From: JBEGQX01 sp041180805
Lineage (GTDB): Bacteria > Planctomycetota > Planctomycetia > Gemmatales > Gemmataceae
Assembly (NCBI GenBank): GCA_041180805.1
Contig: JBEGQX010000190.1
Location: forward strand, 1 to 14,351
Direction: 5' to 3'
Length of the DNA stretch: 14,351 nt
In this document: positions 1 to 6,860 of the stretch, in pieces
Position numbering within the stretch: the first letter of the stretch is position 1
Layout of the letters: every line of letters starts with the position of its first letter
Made by a program: the position numbers and the translations under genes
The notes under the pieces: model-generated
Told to the model about the DNA's origin: nothing
The model's input: the letters and a program-made list of their open reading frames with translations, nothing else
The model's database searches: none

Positions 1-603
1 CACCTTGAAGATAGTTCCATTTTCCGTTTGAAACGGGACCTTAAAGGCCTTGTTATTCATCTTCTTGTAACATTAACCCCTCTACGAAAAAGACTAACTT
101 CCACCTGGCAGGAAATGGTAAAGCATGGATATGATGGCACCATTGAGAACTTTTTGGACAGCCTGAAAGAGTTCAAGCAATTTCAAGCGGACTTGGTTGA
201 AAGATGGGTGCGCATATTGATGCCAGAAAAAACCTCAGTTGTTCATATTGATAACTCCAGCGCTCCTGAAAAATTATTTAAGGATGTTTCTGCATGCACC
301 GGTCTTGAAATTGATGGTACAAAAGCTTCGATGAATCAATCTCTGGGAAATATTGAAACAAAAGCTCTAAGGTTTCTGAACCATTTAAATCTCACAAAAT
401 ACAACCATAGAACCAGAAAGTTGTTAATTAGGCTATTTCAGTCAAAAGCATGGCGTCTTTGTATTCCCATTAAAAAAATCATTATCCCAAAATCTCATGA
501 ATCTTTAGTCTCGCAATTGGATTTAAATAGCAACCAAAGCCTGACTTCTATTCACATAAACAGAATCCCTGTGAAAAAAGACACACATCTTCGGGCAGCT
601 TGA
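1..603 (+). CDS. Sulfotransferase-like protein, C-terminal part (5' end outside window)
   Basis: The frame is open from base 1 (it reads HLEDSSIFRL upstream of a TTG at 28) and ends at TGA 601-603, followed at once by an in-frame TAG. No ribosome binding site precedes the TTG, so this is the tail of a longer gene. The visible 200 residues follow the pattern of the C-terminal half of bacterial sulfotransferase-like proteins: an Arg/Trp-containing helix (RKRLTSTWQEMVKHG), a 'tIenFLdsl' segment, a 'lveRWvrilmpektsVvhid' strand, and then 'NQSLGNIETKALRFLNHLN', which resembles the NxSLs..al..L..LN element of that family. The PAPS-binding N-terminal loop would lie outside the window, so the function cannot be confirmed. 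The gene is AT-rich like its neighbour and converges on the TPR gene. A different capsule- or glycan-modifying enzyme of similar fold is possible. Confidence 0.5.
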   Translation, partial: HLEDSSIFRLKRDLKGLVIHLLVTLTPLRKRLTSTWQEMVKHGYDGTIENFLDSLKEFKQFQADLVERWVRILMPEKTSVVHIDNSSAPEKLFKDVSACTGLEIDGTKASMNQSLGNIETKALRFLNHLNLTKYNHRTRKLLIRLFQSKAWRLCIPIKKIIIPKSHESLVSQLDLNSNQSLTSIHINRIPVKKDTHLRAA

Positions 604-677
604 TAGTTTGACTAATTTTAGAAAAGTCTACCGGGCAAGCTCATATTTAATAAATAAATTATCCTAAAACAATCGAT

Positions 678-695
678 CTTATGTTGGAGCATAAG
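678..695. terminator. Small inverted repeat between convergent genes, possible terminator
   Basis: CTTATG-TTGGAG-CATAAG forms a 6-bp stem with a 6-nt loop in the 97-base gap between two convergent genes. On the plus strand it is followed by a T-rich stretch, which would fit termination of the upstream sulfotransferase-like gene. The stem is short and AT-rich, so this is weak. Confidence 0.3.
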
Positions 696-700
696 CAGAA

Positions 701-1825
701 TCATTTGTTTTTATTTTCGCGTAGGATTTTAGCTTTGCCAAAATCTTCATTAGCCAAGTCTTCCATCATTAAATGGTGAAAAATCTGTCCACGGAAATAA
801 TAACCATCTGGTTGATTGGGATCCAATTCAACGACTCTGGTAAAATCCGCTATCGCTTCTGAGTATTTTTCGCTCATATAAAACGCAAAACCCCGGCCTT
901 TAAATGAAAGAGTGTCTAAAGGATTCAACTCAATGGCTTTGCTGTAGTCCACTATCGCTTCTGGGTATTTTTTGAGCTCGACCAAGGCATACCCACGATA
1001 ATTTAAAGTTTTGAAAACCCAATAATTTTCGGGATTCAATTCAATGACTTTTGTGAAATCTATTATCGCTTCAGGGTATTTTTTGAGCTTGACCAAGGCA
1101 TACCCACGGTTATAAAACGCTAAAAAATCATTTGGATTTAGCTCGATGGCTTTGCTGTAGTCCACTATCGCTTCAGGGTATTTTTGGAGTGCGAATAAGG
1201 CAGCTCCACGGTTATGGAAAGCCATATAATTTTCGGGATTCAATTCAGTGGCTTTTGTGAAATCTATTATCGCTTCAGGGTATTTTTTGAGCTCGGCTAA
1301 GGCATTTCCACGGTTGCTAAAAAACATATGTTCATTGGAATTCAACTCAATCGCTTTACTGTAGTCTACTATCGCTTCTGCGTGTTTTTCGAGTTTAGCT
1401 AAGGCAGCCCCGCGGTTATTAAAAGCCCAAGAATTTTTAGGATGCAACTCAATGGCTTTTGTGAAATCTATTATCGACTCGGAATATTTCTCCAGCTCAA
1501 AAAAAGCAAGACCTCGATTGTTGAAAGAATGTGTGTGGGCAGGGTGACTTGGTTTAAATTCAATCAATTTAGAATAATCAGCAATCGTCTCCGAGTTTTT
1601 TTTAAGGTCTCGGAGCTTAATTCCATGTTTGTTAACACCTTCTAATCCTTTAGGATTTAATTCAATGGCTTTACAGTAATCATTGATCGCCTCAGAGTAG
1701 TTTTTAGTTTCGAAAAAAGCATCTCCACGATTACAGAAAGCAACTGCATGCCTGGGATTTAATTCAATAACTTTAGTAAAATCAACGATGGCTTCAGGAT
1801 ATTTTTTTAGGCTGTTTAAGGCCAT
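701..1825 (-). CDS. TPR protein, C-terminal piece of a frameshifted gene
   Basis: This piece carries about ten and a half tetratricopeptide repeats of the regular 34-residue form (NRGxALxxLKKYPEAIxDFTKxIELNP); two units are 37 residues long. Its frame does not really begin at the ATG at 1825. Coding-quality sequence (ELKKYSEAIADFSKAIELAP, then NFAVAFNGRG) continues upstream to about 1921, where it joins the frame of the N-terminal piece if one base is restored. No ribosome binding site precedes 1825. The full gene would be about 512 residues with 14 repeats after a membrane anchor. TPR arrays act as protein-interaction scaffolds; nothing here identifies the partner. The last repeat is degenerate (GYYFRGQIFHHLMMEDLANEDF) and serves as a cap. 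Confidence 0.85.
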   Translation of the reverse strand: MALNSLKKYPEAIVDFTKVIELNPRHAVAFCNRGDAFFETKNYSEAINDYCKAIELNPKGLEGVNKHGIKLRDLKKNSETIADYSKLIEFKPSHPAHTHSFNNRGLAFFELEKYSESIIDFTKAIELHPKNSWAFNNRGAALAKLEKHAEAIVDYSKAIELNSNEHMFFSNRGNALAELKKYPEAIIDFTKATELNPENYMAFHNRGAALFALQKYPEAIVDYSKAIELNPNDFLAFYNRGYALVKLKKYPEAIIDFTKVIELNPENYWVFKTLNYRGYALVELKKYPEAIVDYSKAIELNPLDTLSFKGRGFAFYMSEKYSEAIADFTRVVELDPNQPDGYYFRGQIFHHLMMEDLANEDFGKAKILRENKNK

Positions 1826-2165
1826 TCCACGGCCATTAAATGCAACTGCAAAATTAGGAGCCAGCTCTATGGCTTTCGAAAAATCAGCGATGGCCTCAGA
1901 GTATTTCTTAAGCTCAAAAAAGCATCTCCACGATTACAGAGAGCAACTGCGTGCCTGGGATTCAATTCAATAACTTTAGTAAAATCAGCGATGGCTTCAG
2001 GATATTTTTTCAAACCCATTCGAGCTATTCCGCGCCTAAGATATGCTTCCCCATTTTCGGGATCCAACTTTATAGTTTTGCTAAACCATTCAACGGCAGA
2101 ATCTAATTCGTACAAATTTAAGTATTTGACACCTTCTTCAAAACATTCCGAACTTTTCTGGTTTT
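716..2165 (-). repeat. Tandem array of about 14 TPR-coding units of ~102 bp
   Basis: The coding region is a tandem array of 102-base units, two of them 111 bases. Neighbouring units are not equally alike: units alternate between DFTKVIELNP and DYSKAIELNP endings, so the array has a 204-base higher-order period in places. The pair of units at about 1930-2130 and the pair at about 1725-1930 are nearly identical at DNA level, suggesting recent duplication of a two-unit block. Such arrays are prone to recombination and to assembly collapse. Confidence 0.85.
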
Positions 2166-2238
2166 GTAAATGTGAATAATTAATCCAACCAAGAAATATA
2201 AGAATTACTCCTACGATATATTTGAAAATAGGACTCAT
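1867..2238 (-). CDS. TPR protein, N-terminal piece of a frameshifted gene
   Basis: The ATG at 2238 has a good ribosome binding site (AAGGAA, about 6 bases upstream). Residues 5-23 (FKYIVGVILIFLGWINYSH) form one hydrophobic segment, an N-terminal membrane anchor or uncleaved signal, so the repeats probably face the periplasm. Three TPR units follow; in the third the protein reads RHAVALCNRGDAF and then changes to LSLRNTLRPSLIFRKP, which is out-of-frame sequence. Adding one T to the six-base run at 1916-1921 restores FELKKYSEAIADF and fuses this piece to the one downstream. The change may be a real slippage mutation or a sequencing or assembly error. Confidence 0.8.
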   Translation of the reverse strand: MSPIFKYIVGVILIFLGWINYSHLQNQKSSECFEEGVKYLNLYELDSAVEWFSKTIKLDPENGEAYLRRGIARMGLKKYPEAIADFTKVIELNPRHAVALCNRGDAFLSLRNTLRPSLIFRKP

Positions 2239-2842
2239 TCTATTTCCTTAAAATACTTTTGGGCAAAACAGAAGATATTATCTACAGAGCAACATATTTT
2301 GATTACTTATCATTAATGATGACTTTCTTCGCCAAATGACCAATTGTGGTCACCTAAATTAGCGCCAGTAAGAAGTTAAGGATTTCGATTTTAATTTGCC
2401 CAAGAGAACGGCCCAGCCTTGAAATCAAATGTGTCAGGCATCGCTTTCGGGTGGATTCGCCAAAACATGCGAAACCAGGTTTTGATTCTTCTAAATTAAT
2501 TCCTTACATCGGGAAATGCTTTGAATCGGTACCCCAGGGACAGTTTAAGTTACCGATTATTAAGATTTTTCTTTTAATCTGAATACATACTTTTGGAAGA
2601 TTCGCTTAAGGACTTCTGTGAAGCTATGGGCCTTCCTAAAACAACCTTAAAAACACTGGGCAAACATGGTTTGGGGCAGGATTCCAATCTCATATGGTAT
2701 GCGGTTGGATTAGTAACTCCGCTAGAGTGCTAGTAAGCATTTTGGAAATTGCGAGAAAATGATTTTTGCCAGAGCATTAGTTTCTAACATATACCTCTGG
2801 GAATGCAGTGCTTCAGGCAGCCCACCAAAAGGAAACGATTTG
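2239..2842. other. About 600 bases with no intact gene
   Basis: This AT-rich stretch between the TPR gene start and the tRNA-Lys terminator contains no convincing complete gene. It holds a perfect 12-base palindrome (ATCATTAATGAT, 2309-2320), an inverted repeat (TGACCA-ATTG-TGGTCA, 2337-2352), and a short segment (2540-2556) reading CCAGGGACAGTTTAAGT. There is also a 46-codon frame (2593-2733) that reads like decayed protein. The TPR gene's promoter must lie in its left end, but no clear -35/-10 pair stands out. Confidence 0.6.
2593..2733 (+). pseudogene. Possible gene remnant, 46 codons
   Basis: From TTG 2593 to TAG 2731-2733 the plus strand reads LEDSLKDFCEAMGLPKTTL and then KTLGKHGLGQDSNLIWYAVG, with no ribosome binding site and a stop just upstream (TAA 2575-2577). 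The 'CEAMGLPKTTLKTLGKHGL' part has the spacing of a helix-turn-helix (MerR- or excisionase-like), but it is too short to assign. It may be the remnant of a regulatory or mobile-element gene, or chance. Confidence 0.2.
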
Positions 2843-2876
2843 CAAAAAAACACAACCCCATGATAAACATGAGGTT
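2843..2876 (-). terminator. Rho-independent terminator of tRNA-Lys
   Basis: On the minus strand AACCTCATG-TTTAT-CATGGGGTT forms a 9-bp stem (one U.G pair) with a 5-nt loop, followed by GTG and seven T residues. It lies about 47 bases past the 3' end of the tRNA gene and is oriented to end that transcript. Confidence 0.7.
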
Positions 2877-2922
2877 ACGCCAACTGTTGCTGGTGGATGC
2901 ATTTCCTTGCAGAATGGATTAA

Positions 2923-2995
<73 letters not shown>

Positions 2996-3031
2996 TTCTT
3001 TCATTTTCTATTTGCAAACCATACCTGTTGG

Positions 3032-3067
3032 CAAGAGGGGAAAACAAGGAAAGTTTTTTCCCTCTTG
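3032..3067. terminator. Strong 13-bp hairpin between permease and tRNA genes
   Basis: CAAGAGGGGAAAA pairs with TTTTTCCCTCTTG (one G.T pair) around a loop of about 10 bases. It sits 48 bases past the stop codon of the ABC permease, where the pgi-permease transcript should end. There is no U tract after the stem on the minus strand, so it may act as a 3' stabiliser or a non-canonical terminator rather than a classic one. Confidence 0.5.
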
Positions 3068-3114
3068 ATTCACTTTGCTAATATCGGCAAAAATCCAGAC
3101 TTCCTTGAGTTGCT

Positions 3115-4920
3115 TTAGTCGGCTCCGCCACTGGTTCTGCCCAAAGCCACATCAAATTCACTCAGCAAAGGAACCAGCATGGCGGCTATTGCAAATCCAA
3201 AAGCCCCGCCAATTACCAGAAAAGATAACACCGGGTCGGCAGATTCCTGAGAGCCTGGTTTTGCCACCAAGGCGTTTGCTATTCCGTAGAAAACGCTCAA
3301 TGGGGTAATCCAACTCGCAAGGGTCAGTGCTGGGGACGGACGGTCCCCATTAAGAACCCACCAAAGCCCCCCAATGCCTGCCCCGAGGAAGAAAATAAAA
3401 CTGGCCCACTGATATTCAAACCGACCATTAATCAGAATAAGCGAAATAGTAATTAGCGTTCCCGCTGTTAGAAAAAATATGGTTCCCAAGGTATTCAAAA
3501 CTGCTACCCGGCTATTCTGATTTCTTAAGGCGACATGGACACCCAATATCATGGCGAAAGCCTGCATGATTAGAAAACCGGCGCTAAGGCATAATAAAGA
3601 GGTGACATTCATAACCACAGCCAACTGAGGTTGATTGGCTGGAGGCGTGGCAAGGCAACCGAACCAGGCATACACACAGGAAAGCAGGAAAGGGGGCAGA
3701 AGATATTCTTTGGTGTTCCAGAGAATACCTCCGAGCTTGCCAAAGATGAATTCCTGTGGGGTAAGATCCGTCACCAAAAGAAGGTCCAGGGCACCGGTAT
3801 CCCGCTCGGATGTTATGGATGTTGCGGCTTGGGCAGCGACAAGCAACAAACTTAATACCCCGACAGGAAGCAAGCCATATGCTGCAAAAAAGGCGGTTTT
3901 TTCCTCACCCATCAAAATCGGCCTGAGAGCGGCAAAGCAGATTAAAGCCAACGCAAGGGCGTAAGCCAGTTTGATCATCAAAGGTCGCCTGCCATAAGCG
4001 CGGGTAAAAATCTCACGCCAAAGAATAGGGTTGCCATGCACATTCCTGGTTGGCCCGGGTGCAGCATGGGCAGAGGCGCGGTCTTTTTCTTCGGCGCCAG
4101 CGTCTTCCGGTGCTTCGCGTTGCATAATTGGTTCCCCACTGGGGTTCCACTTACGAAGCATGAACATTCCCCAACCGTTCAGAACCACAGCAACCATCGC
4201 CATTATTAGGGAAAATGAATAAGCCGGCCTTATGGCAAAACCACTGTAGGAAAGTGGATCCAGAACACTTTGTAACGCCATGAATGGATCCAGCATGAAC
4301 CTTAATTTCAAAGCCTGCTGAGGATTGATACCGGGTATAAATGCAATGGATTGGGTTAATCCAAGAAATAGCACCAGAAACAAGGTTGTCAAAGCAAGTG
4401 CAGGAAAGGTTTTTTCACGCCAAAGCGCAACCAACCCACCAAGGGAACCCGCCGCCAGGGCAGTGGATGCGAGAATAGCCATGGCTTCAATAACTTGAAA
4501 AGGCGCAACTCCGCCAAGTAGCAGCAGGGAAGAAAGCAAAGGCAGACTGCCTGCCAGAAGAAAAACAATGGGCAGCAAACTTCCAAATATCTTACCAAGC
4601 ACAATCTCGCGATCGCGCATATCGGTGATCAAAAGAAGAATGAAAGTTCTGCGATCCTTCTCCTGGGAAACAGCACTAGATGCGGAAAGGGCACTAAAGA
4701 ACAAAAGGAAGGTAAGCTGAACCATTGAAAGAATCTGAAAAAGCAAAGGTCCCAACCTGGCAGTTTCCCCCAAGGTGGCGACCCTTTGCCATTGCCCGGT
4801 GGAAAGCCAGGCCGTAAAGGCAACAATCCACAAACCACCCAGATAGGCAACCCGCATGGGATAATGCCTTGGCCTTCGTGGAAGAATCACCCATTCCCGG
4901 TTAAATATGGGGCCCAGCAA
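3115..4920 (-). CDS. ABC-2 type transporter permease with two fused permease modules
   Basis: This is a 601-residue integral membrane protein with about 12 hydrophobic segments. It is built from two related halves. The first starts at NREW (7-10) with SQEKDRRTFILLLITDMRDRE (85-105) and GKIFGSLLP. The second starts at WREI (301-304) with TSERDTGALDLLLVTDLTPQE (369-390) and GKLGGIL. The conserved S(x)E+D...LLLxTDL..xExxxGKxxG element is typical of ABC-2 permeases and is the cytoplasmic coupling region. A charged, low-complexity linker (about 262-295) joins the halves. It would export a substrate with an ATPase, but no ATPase gene is in the window and the substrate is unknown. The start is TTG at 4920, chosen because AGAGG lies 5 bases before it and no in-frame ATG precedes it. 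It lies 32 bases past pgi and is probably cotranscribed with it. Confidence 0.88.
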   Translation of the reverse strand: MLGPIFNREWVILPRRPRHYPMRVAYLGGLWIVAFTAWLSTGQWQRVATLGETARLGPLLFQILSMVQLTFLLFFSALSASSAVSQEKDRRTFILLLITDMRDREIVLGKIFGSLLPIVFLLAGSLPLLSSLLLLGGVAPFQVIEAMAILASTALAAGSLGGLVALWREKTFPALALTTLFLVLFLGLTQSIAFIPGINPQQALKLRFMLDPFMALQSVLDPLSYSGFAIRPAYSFSLIMAMVAVVLNGWGMFMLRKWNPSGEPIMQREAPEDAGAEEKDRASAHAAPGPTRNVHGNPILWREIFTRAYGRRPLMIKLAYALALALICFAALRPILMGEEKTAFFAAYGLLPVGVLSLLLVAAQAATSITSERDTGALDLLLVTDLTPQEFIFGKLGGILWNTKEYLLPPFLLSCVYAWFGCLATPPANQPQLAVVMNVTSLLCLSAGFLIMQAFAMILGVHVALRNQNSRVAVLNTLGTIFFLTAGTLITISLILINGRFEYQWASFIFFLGAGIGGLWWVLNGDRPSPALTLASWITPLSVFYGIANALVAKPGSQESADPVLSFLVIGGAFGFAIAAMLVPLLSEFDVALGRTSGGAD

Positions 4921-4925
4921 GATAA

Positions 4926-4930
4926 CCTCT
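4926..4930 (-). promoter_or_regulatory. Ribosome binding site deciding a TTG start
   Basis: AGAGG on the minus strand, 5 bases before TTG 4920. It supports this uncommon start for the permease; the next Met (residue 22) would remove the conserved NREW element. Confidence 0.6.
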
Positions 4931-4952
4931 TTTCCGTGGCTACCAAAACAGC

Positions 4953-6599
4953 TTATTTCGGGCGCTGCTTCTTATAATAATTGATAAGGCCATTGGTGGA
5001 TGAATCATGGCTTGTCACCTCGGTGGCGCCATCAAGTTCTGGCAGAATCACCTTGGCAAGCTGCTTGCCAAGTTCCACACCCCATTGGTCGAAGCTATTA
5101 ATATTCCAAATAACTCCCTGAGTGAAAATCTTGTGCTCATAAAGTGCTATCAGGGAACCAAGAGTCTTGGGGGTCAGCTTCTGGAAGAAGAACGAGTTTG
5201 TTGGTTTATTGCCAGCAAATACTTTCTGGGGCACCAACTTCTCCAAATCTTCCGAGGAAAGCTTGCTGGAGGCAAGTTCCTTGCGAACTTCGTCAGAAGT
5301 CTTGCCCTTCATCAATGCCTCGGTCTGTGCAAAGAAGTTGGATAGCAAAATGGGATGATGCTGGCCCATGGGGTTCATGGTTTCCACAGGTGCCAGAAAA
5401 TCGCATGGGATAATCTTGGTTCCCTGATGGATCAGTTGATAAAAAGCGTGCTGTCCATTGGTTCCTGGTTCACCCCAAATGATCGGACCAGTGGACCAGG
5501 TGCATGCCTGACCACATTTGGTGACACTCTTGCCGTTGGATTCCATATCACCTTGTTGAAAGTAAGCGCTAAAACGGTGCATATACTGGTCGTATGGAAG
5601 AATAGCATGACTTTGGGCCCCAAAGAAATTGTTGTACCAAACTCCAAGTAATCCCATGATCATGGGGATGTTTTTTTCCGGCGGAGTGTTCAAAAAATAC
5701 TGATCCACCGCATGGCCACCCGCGAGTAACTCCTCAAAGTTTTCCATTCCAATCGACAGAACAATGGAAAGGCCAATCGCAGACCAAAGGGAATATCTTC
5801 CCCCCACCCAATCCCAGAAGGCAAACATGTTTTTTACATCAATTCCAAACTTGGTGACCTCTTCCTTGTTAGTGGAAAGTGCCACAAAGTGTTTGGCGAT
5901 ATGGGCGGGATCCTTGGCGCTTGCAAGAAACCAATCACGGGCACTATGGGCGTTGGTAATGGTTTCCTGGGTTGTAAAAGTCTTGGAAGCAACAATAAAA
6001 ATCGTGGTTTCCGGGCAAATGTTTCTAAGAACTTCAGCCAGATGGGTTCCATCAATATTCGAAACAAAGTGAACCTTCAGATCTCTCTTCGAAAATGGCT
6101 TAAGTGCCTCGGTAACCATGACAGGTCCCAAATCGGAACCACCGATGCCAATGTTCACCACATCCGTGATCGCTTTTCCAGTGTAGCCCTTCCAAGCACC
6201 ACTACGCACCTGGTTGGAAAATTCCTTCATGTGGGCAAGAACGGAGTTAACCTCCGGCATGACATCCTTGCCATCCACCAAAATGGGCGTGTTGGAACGA
6301 TTACGGAGAGCAATATGAAGAACCGCCCGGTTTTCAGAGGTGTTTATTTTTTCGCCATGAAACATCCTTTTAGCCATGCCCTGCACATCAGCCTGACGGG
6401 CCAGATCAAACAATAGCTGCATGGTTTTGGATGTGATTCGGTTTTTGGAGTAATCAAAAAGGATGCTCTCAAACCGCAAATGGAAGTTGTCAAATCTTTT
6501 GGGGTCGTCGCGGAACATATCCCGCATTTGCAGATTTTCAACTTCCTTCTTGTGGGCTTCCAAAGCCTTCCATGCGGCAGATTGAGAATTAAGTGTCAT
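4953..6599 (-). CDS. pgi: Glucose-6-phosphate isomerase
   Basis: Pgi interconverts glucose 6-phosphate and fructose 6-phosphate in the cytoplasm, in glycolysis, gluconeogenesis and feeding of sugar-nucleotide synthesis. The 548 residues match the usual length of the long bacterial form (E. coli 549). Visible signatures are the sugar-phosphate site NIGIGGSDLGPVM (149-161), SKTFTTQET (205-213), and the family pattern FWDWVGGRYSLWSAIGLSI (261-279). The catalytic Glu is in DMESNGK (E353), the ring-opening His in GQHAFYQ (H384), and the second family pattern is NSFDQWGVELGKQL with the catalytic Lys (K512). All key residues are present. The ATG at 6599 is preceded by AAGGGATGGG. It is the first gene of a probable two-gene transcript with the permease and is divergent from the SH3b gene. 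Confidence 0.98.
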   Translation of the reverse strand: MTLNSQSAAWKALEAHKKEVENLQMRDMFRDDPKRFDNFHLRFESILFDYSKNRITSKTMQLLFDLARQADVQGMAKRMFHGEKINTSENRAVLHIALRNRSNTPILVDGKDVMPEVNSVLAHMKEFSNQVRSGAWKGYTGKAITDVVNIGIGGSDLGPVMVTEALKPFSKRDLKVHFVSNIDGTHLAEVLRNICPETTIFIVASKTFTTQETITNAHSARDWFLASAKDPAHIAKHFVALSTNKEEVTKFGIDVKNMFAFWDWVGGRYSLWSAIGLSIVLSIGMENFEELLAGGHAVDQYFLNTPPEKNIPMIMGLLGVWYNNFFGAQSHAILPYDQYMHRFSAYFQQGDMESNGKSVTKCGQACTWSTGPIIWGEPGTNGQHAFYQLIHQGTKIIPCDFLAPVETMNPMGQHHPILLSNFFAQTEALMKGKTSDEVRKELASSKLSSEDLEKLVPQKVFAGNKPTNSFFFQKLTPKTLGSLIALYEHKIFTQGVIWNINSFDQWGVELGKQLAKVILPELDGATEVTSHDSSTNGLINYYKKQRPK

Positions 6600-6850
6600 T
6601 TATAAACCCATCCCTTCTTGCTAAATCTTGAATTCCATTAGTTTCCAGAATGGCAGGTGTAAAAGCAAGCGGCTGGTTAAAAAACACTCTTTGGAACAGG
6701 AAAACTTCACGAACAGTGGCCAAGGTTCCCCCAAAAATGCCAGACAACCCAAACTGCCAGCAAGTTTCTGGAATCTGATCGCTTTTATTGAAAAAGCTGA
6801 ATTTAAAGGCATGAGTAACCGAAATGAAGAAAAGGATTCTTAGTTTCATT
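6600..6850. other. Divergent promoter region between pgi and the SH3b gene
   Basis: About 250 bases must hold the promoters for both pgi (left) and the SH3b gene (right). Short frames exist on both strands, including an 86-codon minus-strand frame that ends 11 bases inside pgi, but none has a ribosome binding site or recognisable protein character. No clear operator or riboswitch was seen. Confidence 0.5.
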
Positions 6851-6855
6851 AAAGG
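6851..6855 (+). promoter_or_regulatory. Ribosome binding site deciding the SH3b gene start
   Basis: AAAGG lies 5 bases before ATG 6861. The GTG at 6855 overlaps this site, so the ATG is the better start. Confidence 0.65.
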
Positions 6856-6860
6856 TGTCC

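Noticed and set aside
716..2165. CRISPR array
   Set aside because: The regular repeats are 102-base coding units of a TPR protein without spacers.
6589..6849. 86-codon minus-strand frame overlapping the first bases of pgi
   Set aside because: No ribosome binding site before its ATG, no recognisable protein features, and it covers the spacer and the ribosome binding site of the divergent SH3b gene. Treated as chance.
6855..6860. GTG start for the SH3b gene
   Set aside because: It overlaps the AAAGG ribosome binding site, which is well spaced for ATG 6861.
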